Source: JANNSO01 sp964485395 (GTDB lineage: Bacteria > Spirochaetota > Spirochaetia > Treponematales > UBA12059). Taken from it: DNA of 64,000 nucleotides. The notes under the pieces are model-generated. The model saw only the letters and a program-made list of their open reading frames with translations, was not told the origin of the DNA and made no database searches. A program made the translations under genes and the position numbers. The stretch is taken from assembly GCA_964485395.1 (NCBI GenBank), contig CAZAJF010000017.1:17321-81320 (forward strand), given 5' to 3'. Positions within the stretch are counted from its first letter, which is position 1. Every line of letters begins with the position of its first letter. Shown here piece by piece: positions 33,627-41,122 of the stretch.

Positions 33627-34295
33627 ATGCATATTCTATCTACTTTTGGAACACCCCTGCTTTTTCTGGCAATCTTGTCCTGGTTTTTCAGTACGGCTGA
33701 ACGTCCCGCGGCCTGGCGTATATTTTTTCGCGGTGCGCTGATGGCGATTCCGGCGGCGCTTGTCTGGAAACTTTTATCGTTCACCTATAATCCCGCCTGG
33801 GGCTCTTTTCTCTTGGCATTGACCTTTTGCCTGAAATTCTGGCTGATTCCTTACGCTCTGGCGATTGGCAGCTGGTGCATACTTTATGGCTGGTCCAAAC
33901 TCGATCAAGGCTGCATGAAGCCCCTCTCCTCATTTTTTGCCGGTTTCATGAGTGTTTTCGCGATCGTTTTTACCTTCGGCCTATGGAAAAACAGCTACGG
34001 CGCATGGCTTCTCGCGTTACCGCTCCTAAGCATCTGCACTACCTTTATCATTCCCTTTGCCATAAAGGAACTCGCCTGCGACTATATGCCATCCGGAATA
34101 CGCTGGATACTGGCTATTCTCGGCGTTATGGCAGCCGCGTCCATTACGCTGGCCATGTTTTTCCTGCGGCTCGAATGGTTGGCGATCGTGTGTACCGCTC
34201 TTTTCTGCGGCGGATGCTCATTATTCGTCATAGAACGGTACAAACGCGGCTTACCGGGCATGACGGACGTTCGAACGAGTTCGTCGCCCGTTTAG
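33627..34295 (+). CDS. Polytopic membrane protein, unknown
   Basis: The 222-residue protein has about six or seven hydrophobic helices (FGTPLLFLAILSWFFS, LIPYALAIGSWCILYG, SVFAIVFTFGLW, WILAILGVMAAASITLAMFF) and a positively charged C-terminus. No transporter or enzyme motif is recognisable. Divergent from infC, with no clear ribosome-binding site before the ATG. It ends 9 nt from a convergent secreted-protein gene. Confidence 0.68.
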   Translation: MHILSTFGTPLLFLAILSWFFSTAERPAAWRIFFRGALMAIPAALVWKLLSFTYNPAWGSFLLALTFCLKFWLIPYALAIGSWCILYGWSKLDQGCMKPLSSFFAGFMSVFAIVFTFGLWKNSYGAWLLALPLLSICTTFIIPFAIKELACDYMPSGIRWILAILGVMAAASITLAMFFLRLEWLAIVCTALFCGGCSLFVIERYKRGLPGMTDVRTSSSPV

Positions 34296-34304
34296 CGGAA
34301 TCGC

Positions 34305-34784
34305 TTAAAAATCGAGGCGGAGCATTTTCAAGAGCCGCTCGGTTTTTGAAAAATAGAGCCGAATCACACAGCTTTTACCGTTAACGGGCTTTACATACAT
34401 GCTTACCATATATTTATCATCGACCCCTTCCGAGAGCGGCTTCCCCGCGATTTTAACGCAGTAGTCGTAGTCGGGATTCTCGGGAAGCTCAAAATAAACC
34501 TGCAGGCAGGAGATGGTAAAATATGCCCACGATAAACTGGCCATGGTAGCGGATTTATTGGAATAAATGAGACTCATGTTGTCGTAGTAAAAAATTCTTG
34601 AGCTTCTGTTTACCGCTTGGTTCTTGAGATTCGGGAAGGAAGGATTCACATCAATTTTTAAAACCATATCCGACGCCGGTACGATTTTTGTAAAAGAAAA
34701 GGCGTCGAGCAGGGGAATTTTTTCCTGCGAAAACCCCGCAAAGCAGCAAATCAGTGCAAAAACAAGAAAAACATGGGCTCTCAT
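34305..34784 (-). CDS. Small secreted protein, unknown
   Basis: The protein has 159 residues. A signal peptide (HVFLVFALICCFAGFSQE) ends near residue 20. The mature part is beta-rich, with SLIYSNKSATMASLSWAYFT and DDKYMVSMYVKPVNGKSCVI, and contains a few cysteines that could pair in the periplasm. I recognise no family. The stretch 34785-34881 upstream holds nothing that I can assign. Confidence 0.65.
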   Translation of the reverse strand: MRAHVFLVFALICCFAGFSQEKIPLLDAFSFTKIVPASDMVLKIDVNPSFPNLKNQAVNRSSRIFYYDNMSLIYSNKSATMASLSWAYFTISCLQVYFELPENPDYDYCVKIAGKPLSEGVDDKYMVSMYVKPVNGKSCVIRLYFSKTERLLKMLRLDF

Positions 34785-34881
34785 CGCGCCATCACCTCCA
34801 TATTACATTAAATCCATGGTATTTTAGAACATCGCAGGTAAGCGGGATTCGGGCCGCCCGTAGGTCATTGGGAAATTGAGC

Positions 34882-35315
34882 TTGAGACCAGCAGAGCGCA
34901 TAGTCGGCACGCTCTTCTGTTCGAGACCCGTTGGTCTCCAATTTAAAAACGCCTCTGGCGTTTTTTGAGACCAGCGAGTCTCCCCTTCGGTTCTCGACTT
35001 CGTGTCTCGAACCTGCGGGCCGCATCAGAGCGCTGTCGCGCGCATCCATGCGCGCTATTCCTCCCGCTGGTCGGCGCGCTCTTCTGTTCGAGACCCGTTG
35101 GTCTCCAATTAAAAACGCCTCTGGCGTTTTTTGAGACCAGCGGGTCTCCCCTTCGGTTCTCGACTTCGTGTCTCGAACCTGCGGGCCGCATCAGAGCGNN
35201 NNNNNNNNNNNNNNNNNNNNNNNNNNNNNNNNNNNNNNNNNNNNNNNNNNNNNNNNNNNNNNNNNNNNNNNNNNNNNNNNNNNNNNNNNNNNNNNNNNCC
35301 CGTTGGTCTCCAATT
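34882..35315. repeat. Tandem repeat array derived from the tRNA-Arg 3' end and its terminator
   Basis: A unit of about 167 nt begins GCTCTTCTGTTCGAGACCCG at 34911 and again at 35078; a truncated copy precedes it and a partial one follows the gap. Each unit contains a large inverted repeat. GAGACCCGTTGGTCTC and GAGACCAGC(G/A)GGTCTC (one copy has GAGTCTC) flank the hairpin AAAAACGCC-TCT-GGCGTTTTT. The same T-arm, acceptor and terminator sequence ends the real tRNA-Arg at 35337-35410. Open frames in this stretch are by-products of the repeat. No gene is supported between 34785 and 35336. Confidence 0.8.
35199..35298. other. Assembly gap of exactly 100 N
   Basis: One hundred undetermined bases lie inside the repeat array. 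The round number indicates a scaffold join of unknown true length, so the copy number of the repeat is unknown. Confidence 0.98.
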
Positions 35316-35336
35316 AAAAACGCCTCTGGCGTTTTT
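35316..35336 (-). terminator. Terminator of tRNA-Arg
   Basis: AAAAACGCC-AGA-GGCGTTTTT (minus strand) begins immediately after the tRNA discriminator base: a 9-bp stem ending in a T-run. Confidence 0.8.
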
Positions 35337-35410
35337 TGAGACCAGCGGGTCTCGAACCCACAACCTGCTGCTTAGAAGGCAGCTGCTCTATCCTGTTGAG
35401 CTATGGTCCC
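35337..35410 (-). tRNA. tRNA-Arg (anticodon UCU)
   Basis: On the minus strand the acceptor GGGACCA pairs with TGGTCTC. The D-stem is GCTC/GAGC, the anticodon stem GCTGC/GCAGC with loop CTTCTAA (anticodon TCT), and the T-arm GTGGG-TTCGAGA-CCCGC. The discriminator is A. CCA is not encoded. It reads AGA, and AGG by wobble. Confidence 0.95.
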
Positions 35411-35519
35411 TCTGTAACGGAAAATCGTCAGGGAAGACGATGGATGCACTGTAAACCGGGAGCTTCAAAAAAGTCAACATGGGAACATTGCATACGGGCG
35501 CGAGGCAAGATCGCGGCGC

Positions 35520-37772
35520 CTAGGCTCCCGCGATCTTGAACAATCGGCCCTGCACATAACGAATCCAGCCGTAGCGGAACGCGCCAAGGGAAAAGCGCAG
35601 CCGTTTGTCCATCACCGCGAGCATGGCATAGGCGGCTTCGGGCGCTCCCGCGGGAAGAGGATCGCTGCTGTAGCACGCTGTGACAAAATTATCCGTAAGG
35701 GAGACGAAGGCGGGTTCGTTGTTGTCGAGCTTCATCCTGATCCTCCGGGTAAACTCCAGCGCGGTTTCCCCGACAAGGATCCGTTCCTTCAATAAAGCCA
35801 TGATGGCGAGGATGTTCCCATAAACGCAGACGACTTGCCTGGCGTCGGAGGAGGACGCGAGCAGGGTCCAGTACCGGCGCTCCCTTCGAACCGTGAAAAG
35901 TATCCTGATTATCAGCAGGGCCAACAGCAGACTCGCGGCGCCGGGGACGGAGATTACGAGGATTCGTCCGGCAAGCGTGCGAAGAAAAGGCAATTCCTCG
36001 GCGGAACGGTCGACGCCGGCCTCCCCGGCGGCGGAAGGAAGCGGCGCGGGCGTTTGCGGGGAAGTTACTATTGAATAACCCCCATTGCGGTCGGGGTGGG
36101 CGGTCGAGTAGGCCCTTCCAGCGTTGACGAGGAGCGGGGATACGCCCGGCGTCGCGTCGAGCGAAACCCAGCCGTAATCGGCGAAGTAGGCTTCCACCCA
36201 GGCGTGCGCGTCGTCTTGACGCACCAGAAACGACCCCGTGCCTTCCGGGTCCTGGACCAGGTAACCCTCCACGTATCGGGAGGGAATGCCCTGAGTCCTC
36301 AAGAGGAGGGTCAGTGCGCTGGCGAAATAGGTGCAATACCCGCCCTTAAGCTCGAATAAAAAATAGTCGACGAAATCCATGCCTGGAGGCGCGGTCGGCG
36401 ATTGCAGGGAATATGCGTATTTCAGGCGCAGATAATCCCGCATCGCGGCGGCTTTGGCGAAAGGCCCGTCGATGCCTTCGCATAGGGTCGACGCAAGCTC
36501 GGAAACCCTTGCGGGCAGGTCGCGGGGCAATTGCAGATATCGACCGGGATTGACGAGAGGCTCCACCAGGCTGTCATCGGGCTTCCCGTCGCCTGAGAGA
36601 GACGCATAGAGGGTATACGACTCGTCGCGATAGACGGCGTCCGGAAAAGTTATGATGCTGTCCTCGTTGTTGATTACGTAGGCATAGCGGTCGCTGTCAA
36701 CCCGGAGCGTTCTTAAAGGCGAGAACGCGATCCGCATGGAAGCTCCAAGGCTTCTTACCTCGATTTTAAAAAGCGGTTCCGAGACGCGGCCCGCGGCAGG
36801 ATCCTCGATTTTGGTTTCCATCATCGACTCGACGAAAGTTTCGCTGATCCAGTTGTTGTCGATATAAAAAGTCTTTACGTTCCCCCGCAGATACAGGGGT
36901 ACCGCCGAAAGCACAGCCATGACCGGGTCTATATTTTTTATAACAGAGCCGCCCAGAACCGAATCATCGGGCTGAAAACCGGTTTCCTGGAATTTAAACA
37001 GGCCGGGATTGCGGGCAACCCTGCTGGAGCTGAAATACCTGCGCAGCTTCGATGCCTCCGGAAAGGCGCTCTCGAAGCCGGACACCAGCCCGCTCGGGTC
37101 CCATACCGCCGAAAAGTCCGGCAGCAGCACGGCTCCGAGCGTTACGAGAAGACTGTATAAAAGCGCAGTCCAGCCCCACCCTTTTTTCGCTGCGGTTTTT
37201 TCGTGTTGACGAAAGGCATGCTCCACGCCGTAAAAAAACAGGGTCGAAGCCACGAGCAGCACGATCATGAAGAAGGCTCCGTCGATGGCCTGGTACCAAT
37301 AAGCCATGAGTATGAGGAGACAGGCGGGAAAATATAAAATCAGGCGCTTGAAGCGGACGATTTCGAAAAACGTAAAGACGCACAGCGTGCCCGAGATGAC
37401 GAACCAGAGGGGAAAGGCGTTCTTGGCGCTTATGGATTCGCGCCCGCGCAGGAAATCGACGACGTTGCGGACGAGGTCCTTGATTCCCGAGCCGAGGAAC
37501 TGCAGGGCCGAAGGTCGAATAAAATATAACAGCAAGACGGTGACGGCGCCGACGGCCAGCACCACGAGCGCCGCTGGCTTCCAGAGGGTCAAGGCCCGGA
37601 CCGCCAGAAACATCAATGCGGCGAAAACCAGCGGAAACAGCGGATTCATGCTTACGAGCAAGGCCTGGGCCATGGTTGCGCCGACCGACATGGATACCAG
37701 GCAGTACACCGCGAAAACGGACCGGGAGCGGTATTTTTTTGCCGGGTCCAGCGGATTAGCCGAGCGCTTCAC
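35520..37772 (-). CDS. Membrane transglutaminase-like protein (TgpA type)
   Basis: The protein has about 750 residues. The N-terminal third has six or so membrane helices. A large periplasmic region follows, with a transglutaminase core near residues 455-545: LKGGYCTYFASALTLLLRTQ (Cys), DDAHAWVEAYF (His), GWVSLDATPG (Asp), an intact catalytic triad. A final membrane helix (VISVPGAASLLLALLIIRIL) and a cytoplasmic tail end the protein. I chose GTG 37772 because GGAGAGG lies 6 nt before it; ATG 37787 is the alternative. Both overlap the DUF58 gene. With MoxR and DUF58 upstream this is the common three-gene envelope cluster, whose substrate is unknown. Confidence 0.9.
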   Translation of the reverse strand: MKRSANPLDPAKKYRSRSVFAVYCLVSMSVGATMAQALLVSMNPLFPLVFAALMFLAVRALTLWKPAALVVLAVGAVTVLLLYFIRPSALQFLGSGIKDLVRNVVDFLRGRESISAKNAFPLWFVISGTLCVFTFFEIVRFKRLILYFPACLLILMAYWYQAIDGAFFMIVLLVASTLFFYGVEHAFRQHEKTAAKKGWGWTALLYSLLVTLGAVLLPDFSAVWDPSGLVSGFESAFPEASKLRRYFSSSRVARNPGLFKFQETGFQPDDSVLGGSVIKNIDPVMAVLSAVPLYLRGNVKTFYIDNNWISETFVESMMETKIEDPAAGRVSEPLFKIEVRSLGASMRIAFSPLRTLRVDSDRYAYVINNEDSIITFPDAVYRDESYTLYASLSGDGKPDDSLVEPLVNPGRYLQLPRDLPARVSELASTLCEGIDGPFAKAAAMRDYLRLKYAYSLQSPTAPPGMDFVDYFLFELKGGYCTYFASALTLLLRTQGIPSRYVEGYLVQDPEGTGSFLVRQDDAHAWVEAYFADYGWVSLDATPGVSPLLVNAGRAYSTAHPDRNGGYSIVTSPQTPAPLPSAAGEAGVDRSAEELPFLRTLAGRILVISVPGAASLLLALLIIRILFTVRRERRYWTLLASSSDARQVVCVYGNILAIMALLKERILVGETALEFTRRIRMKLDNNEPAFVSLTDNFVTACYSSDPLPAGAPEAAYAMLAVMDKRLRFSLGAFRYGWIRYVQGRLFKIAGA

Positions 37773-38976
37773 GGATGTCCTCTCCATAATCGACGAATTG
37801 AACGGGGATTCCCTCTGAACTCAATGCGCTTGCGCTGAAGGCTGACTTCTCATACCCCGGGTCCCGCTTCCCATCCTTGGCGACGATGATGAATTTAGGC
37901 CTGCGGTTGCTCAATTGAAGCTGCATTCCCTGGATAGCCAGGGATTTGTCCAGGCGCGGGGCGATGACGAAGACGCTGCTTCCGTCGCGAACAGAAAAAA
38001 CAGCCGAGGCCAAGAGTCCCGCGAATCCCGGTGTCGCAAGCCCGAGGCTTCCGGAGGTCGGTGAAAAACCGGCCAAAGCATCCAAAAAAGAAGGTATATC
38101 GGCTTCGGAGCTGCCGTGAATTTTTTTTTCCGTAGTTGGGCCGAGGAGTATCAAGGTGGCGTCGATGGACCTGCAGAGGAGGTAGTCAAGCACCGAGGCG
38201 GCCAGGGAAACCACTGAGTCCTCGAGTATCCTTCCCGGATCATGCGGATAATCCGCGGAGCAGCCGTCGATAACCACGGTAACTTCCGAATCTCCGCGCA
38301 TTTCGTAGTTTTTGACGAGCCATTGCCCCGACCTGGCGGAGGCCTTCCAGTGGATGTGCTTCAAACTGTCTCCGGGTTTCCAAAAACCTAGGTCGGACAG
38401 TTCGTTCGGGCTCCTGCACAACGGGTCCGTTACGACCAGTTCGCCCGATTGCCGCGTGGCGCCGACCGCAAGGGAGCGGAGCCTGAGGATGCGGGGATAC
38501 ACGGTAAGGGACAATGACCCCGAAAAAACCTTGGAAAACTCGCCTATTCCGTAAATGTTCTTAACCGTCATCCTGACGCTGCCGGTCTTGTAGACACCCC
38601 GCCTCCTGGTTTCGAAGCCGGCATCCCACTGTATCGATTCCTTTCCCGAGAGCGAGAATGACATGGCCTTGGTCTCGCCGAAAATCGGATTCCCGGTGAT
38701 GGAGCTCTGGAGTTCGACCGAAGGAAAGCTAAATATGCTTTTGTTCTGCAACTTGTAGGATACCGCCAGCGTCTCTCCGCAAACCACCGTCCTCGCGGGC
38801 ATGCTGATGGTGACGCGGAGGAAAAGGAGGCCGGCCAGACCGTGCAGAAGGGGAACGACCCAAAACAACAGGGACGCATAGGCGAGAAACACGAGCGCCT
38901 CGCCGCCAAGGGTCAAGGCGAACGCCCACAGGACCGAGGAAGACAAGAGTAATAATATTTTATAACTACGGCGCAT
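37756..38976 (-). CDS. DUF58 (vWA-like) membrane-anchored protein
   Basis: The protein has 406 residues. Two N-terminal membrane helices (about 5-55) precede a beta-sandwich and then the DUF58 block near residue 195: LGFWKPGDSLKHIHWKASAR followed by SGQWLVKNYE. A von Willebrand A-like segment, VTVVIDGCSADY, follows. Such proteins are thought to act with MoxR ATPases in assembling or maturing envelope complexes. It overlaps moxR by 11 nt and the transglutaminase gene by 17 nt. Confidence 0.9.
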   Translation of the reverse strand: MRRSYKILLLLSSSVLWAFALTLGGEALVFLAYASLLFWVVPLLHGLAGLLFLRVTISMPARTVVCGETLAVSYKLQNKSIFSFPSVELQSSITGNPIFGETKAMSFSLSGKESIQWDAGFETRRRGVYKTGSVRMTVKNIYGIGEFSKVFSGSLSLTVYPRILRLRSLAVGATRQSGELVVTDPLCRSPNELSDLGFWKPGDSLKHIHWKASARSGQWLVKNYEMRGDSEVTVVIDGCSADYPHDPGRILEDSVVSLAASVLDYLLCRSIDATLILLGPTTEKKIHGSSEADIPSFLDALAGFSPTSGSLGLATPGFAGLLASAVFSVRDGSSVFVIAPRLDKSLAIQGMQLQLSNRRPKFIIVAKDGKRDPGYEKSAFSASALSSEGIPVQFVDYGEDIREALG

Positions 38977-39910
38977 TGACCGTCGGCACGTATACGCGCT
39001 TCAATATCCCGGCAATCACCTCGTCGGGCTTCCTGCCCTCCACCCTAGCCTCCGCCGACAGGGTAACCCGGTGGCACAGGACCGACGGAACCAGCTCCTT
39101 GACATCGTCGGGCAGCACATAGCCCCTGCCGCGGAGGTAAGCCAAGGCGCGGGCGCCCCTGCACAGGTCGATGGATGCGCGCGGGCTGGCGCCGAGGCGT
39201 ATGTCGGGGCTTGCCCTGGTCGCGGCCGCGATGCTGACGATGTACTGGAGTACGTCGGGCGAGACGAAAACGCCTTCAACCTCGGCCTGCATCGCGAGAA
39301 CCTCGGCGGGGCCTGCGACGGCGGTCACGGATTCGAGCGTCTTGCATTTTTTATAATTTTTTATAACTTCAATTTCCTTGTCGTTGCCCGGATACCCGAT
39401 GGACACCCGCATGAGGAACCTGTCCAGCTGGGCTTCCGGCAGGGGAAACGTACCTTGATATTCGACGGGATTCTGGGTGGCCAGCACCATGAACGGTTTC
39501 TCCAGGGTATAGGTCGCGTCGTCCACGGATACCTGGCCTTCCTCCATCGCCTGAAGGAGGCTCGACTGCGTCTTGGGCGACGTGCGGTTTATCTCGTCGG
39601 CCAGGAGGAGCTGGCAGAAAACGGGGCCTTTGCGAAACATGAACGAAGATTCGTTCCTGCTGAACACATTGACGCCGGTTATGTCCGAAGGCATGAGGTC
39701 GGGGGTGAATTGTATGCGCCCGAACGAGAGGCCCATACTACGGGCAAATGCCTTGACCATGGTGGTCTTGCCGACGCCGGGGACATCCTCTATGAGAACG
39801 TGGCCACCGGCGAGGCAGCATGCCATCACTTTTTCGATGACAGGCTCTTTATCCAAAATAATCGACTGGACGGATTTGATTACTTCGCGCGCAAGTTCCC
39901 TTGGATTCAT
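38966..39910 (-). CDS. MoxR-family AAA+ ATPase
   Basis: The 314-residue protein has Walker A EDVPGVGKTTM, the MoxR block RIQFTPDLMPSDITGVNVF, Walker B LLLADEINRTSPKTQSSLLQ, sensor 1 VLATQNPVEYQGTFPLPEAQ, and an arginine finger in LDRFLMR, with the sensor 2 region SPRASIDLCRGARA. MoxR ATPases act as chaperones for vWA-domain partners; here the partner is the adjoining DUF58 protein. ATG follows AAGGAG. First gene of the operon. Confidence 0.95.
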   Translation of the reverse strand: MNPRELAREVIKSVQSIILDKEPVIEKVMACCLAGGHVLIEDVPGVGKTTMVKAFARSMGLSFGRIQFTPDLMPSDITGVNVFSRNESSFMFRKGPVFCQLLLADEINRTSPKTQSSLLQAMEEGQVSVDDATYTLEKPFMVLATQNPVEYQGTFPLPEAQLDRFLMRVSIGYPGNDKEIEVIKNYKKCKTLESVTAVAGPAEVLAMQAEVEGVFVSPDVLQYIVSIAAATRASPDIRLGASPRASIDLCRGARALAYLRGRGYVLPDDVKELVPSVLCHRVTLSAEARVEGRKPDEVIAGILKRVYVPTVNAP

Positions 39911-39955
39911 GCGACAGCTCCTTGGCGGGGCATTTTGGACCCGATTGCAGAAATC

Positions 39956-39964
39956 ATTGTATCA
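39956..39964 (-). promoter_or_regulatory. Extended -10 promoter of the moxR operon (tentative)
   Basis: TGATACAAT on the minus strand combines a TGn element with TACAAT, about 45 nt before the moxR ATG. No good -35 is seen. Confidence 0.35.
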
Positions 39965-40007
39965 CGGAAAAGTTCAATATTTCATTGAAACGCATGCAAA
40001 AAAAACG

Positions 40008-40042
40008 AAAAAAAAGCAAGTCCTTGTTAAACAAGAACTTGC
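40008..40042 (-). terminator. Terminator of the split tRNA-Pro
   Basis: On the minus strand GCAAGTTCTTG-TTTAA-CAAGGACTTGC is followed by eight T. It lies directly after the tRNA 3' end and is presumably the original chromosomal terminator of that tRNA gene. Confidence 0.85.
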
Positions 40043-40045
40043 GTT

Positions 40046-40090
40046 TCGGGACGGTGAGACTCGAACCCACGATATCCAGCTCCCAAAGCT
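40046..40090 (-). other. Phage attachment site: 3' half of tRNA-Pro(UGG)
   Basis: On the minus strand the sequence reads as the 3' part of a tRNA. The anticodon loop is TTTGGGA (anticodon TGG) with 3' stem GCTGG. The T-arm is GTGGG-TTCGAGT-CTCAC, and the acceptor strand CGTCCCG is followed by an A discriminator. The 5' side (CGAGC) does not complete the CCAGC stem, and no D-arm or 5' acceptor CGGGACG follows. The homology therefore breaks at the anticodon stem, a common phage integration point. Phage genes begin right beyond it. Confidence 0.85.
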
Positions 40091-40227
40091 CGCAATTGTA
40101 TTTACTACAAGTATTTATATTATTTTAAAAGTTTTAATTACTATAATATACACCAAAAACACATAAAACGTATAGAGCAATAATAAAACGTGTAACAATT
40201 CGCGGAACAATTAAATAGGGTTTATAC

Positions 40228-40256
40228 TTGACAGATAGGACATAATGTCCTATACT
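40228..40256 (+). promoter_or_regulatory. Strong promoter with a 19-bp palindromic operator in its spacer
   Basis: TTGACA (40228-40233), 17-nt spacer, TATACT (40251-40256), close to consensus. ATAGGACAT-A-ATGTCCTAT (40235-40253) is a perfect palindrome that fills the spacer and enters the -10, so a bound dimer would block polymerase. It drives the three plus-strand genes that follow. Confidence 0.85.
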
Positions 40257-40309
40257 ATAAACATCAAGGCGAGCTGCATGGCTTGTCACCCCTCCACCAG
40301 GAGATGAAC

Positions 40310-40624
40310 ATGAACCACTACTACCGGCTGATGGTACCGACCACCATCTACAACGCTCCCGCCCCGGCGGACATAATCGAAGCAATCCGCCTCGAAGTCA
40401 AGCAGGCTTTTGCTGCAGCCTTCGGCGGGTACACAGAGACCCGCGCAATTGGCGGCTACCTTGCCCAGTCCGGCGAGCTTATCGAAGAGCCGGTCTATGC
40501 GATCGAAGCCTCTTACGAGGAAGCCAATGACGTAATAGTCTGGCAACTCGCAGATCGGATCAAGGCCGCCCTCTCGCAAGAGAGCGTGCTGATCCGGAAG
40601 GACCACGAAGTCCACTTCGTGTAA
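40310..40624 (+). CDS. Prophage moron protein 1, unknown
   Basis: The protein has 104 residues from the ATG that follows AGGAG by 6 nt; an ATG two codons earlier overlaps that ribosome-binding site. It has an alpha/beta composition: HYYRLMVPTTIYN, AFGGYTETRAIGGYLAQ, EEPVYAIEASYEEAN and a C-terminal SQESVLIRKDHEVHF. The strand-helix-strand pattern with QESVL faintly recalls small alpha+beta barrel families such as DUF3574, which I would not claim. First gene of the operator-controlled operon. Confidence 0.7.
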   Translation: MNHYYRLMVPTTIYNAPAPADIIEAIRLEVKQAFAAAFGGYTETRAIGGYLAQSGELIEEPVYAIEASYEEANDVIVWQLADRIKAALSQESVLIRKDHEVHFV

Positions 40625-40632
40625 CCAGCCTA

Positions 40633-40648
40633 GCCCCCGAAAGGGGGC
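40633..40648 (+). other. GAAA-tetraloop hairpin between moron genes 1 and 2
   Basis: GCCCCC-GAAA-GGGGGC is a very stable hairpin with no T-run, 22 nt before the next ATG. It probably stabilises or tunes the polycistronic mRNA rather than ending it. Confidence 0.6.
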
Positions 40649-40670
40649 CATAATCCCCAAGGAGGAATTT

Positions 40671-40883
40671 ATGAAGTACATTATTCGAACCGTTGAGAAT
40701 GGATTACGAGTGCCACTTGAACGTATTGAGGAAAAAAAGAAAGCTGCAAGAGAAAAATTTCTTGGCGCTGGTTTTCAATATCTGGAAATCTCTGGAATTC
40801 TTGGATCCCTAAATGCCTTAGGCGAACGCATAGAAGAAATGGTTTTTGTTATCGAAGGAATTGAGAGGGAAAATTATGTATGA
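40671..40883 (+). CDS. Prophage moron protein 2, unknown
   Basis: The 70-residue charged protein is mostly helical (RIEEKKKAAREKFLGAGFQY, LNALGERIEEMVFVIEGIER). ATG follows AAGGAGG by 5 nt, a strong site. Lower GC than the chromosome. Overlaps the next gene by 8 nt. No family recognised. Confidence 0.65.
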   Translation: MKYIIRTVENGLRVPLERIEEKKKAAREKFLGAGFQYLEISGILGSLNALGERIEEMVFVIEGIERENYV

Positions 40884-41115
40884 GGTTCCAAACGGCGCGG
40901 AATTCCGCGAGTATCTGACAAAGCATGGATTTTCTGCAGCCCAGGCAGGTGAAATTATCGGAGTCACCTCAAGGACGCTCCGGAGATGGACAGCTTCGGA
41001 GACTGCGGCAAACAGGGTACCTCTACCCTGGTCTGCCTGGGTCCTGCTACAACTCTATACCGGAGATTTAACCGTCGATCAATATAAGGAAATGGTACAA
41101 AAAAACAGCGAATAA
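40876..41115 (+). CDS. Helix-turn-helix DNA-binding protein
   Basis: The protein has 79 residues. FREYLTKHGFSAAQAGEIIG followed by VTSRTLRRWTASETA is a helix-turn-helix with the usual turn, and PLPWSAWVLLQLYTGD resembles small phage regulators of the Cro/XRE or DUF-HTH type. As the last gene of the operon controlled by the 40235-40253 palindrome it is a candidate autorepressor. ATG 40876 overlaps the previous stop. Confidence 0.75.
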   Translation: MYEVPNGAEFREYLTKHGFSAAQAGEIIGVTSRTLRRWTASETAANRVPLPWSAWVLLQLYTGDLTVDQYKEMVQKNSE

Positions 41116-41122
41116 AGAAAGC

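Noticed and set aside
34911..35077. A further tRNA gene in the repeat unit
   Set aside because: Only T-arm and acceptor-like pieces are present; no D-arm, anticodon arm or matching 5' acceptor strand can be folded.
34792..35454. Several short frames crossing the tRNA-derived repeat and the N block
   Set aside because: They are translations of repeats and of undetermined bases, with no coding signal.
40134..40385. An 83-codon minus-strand frame across the operator region
   Set aside because: It crosses the strong promoter and the start of the first moron gene, and its composition is Arg/Gly/Cys shadow.
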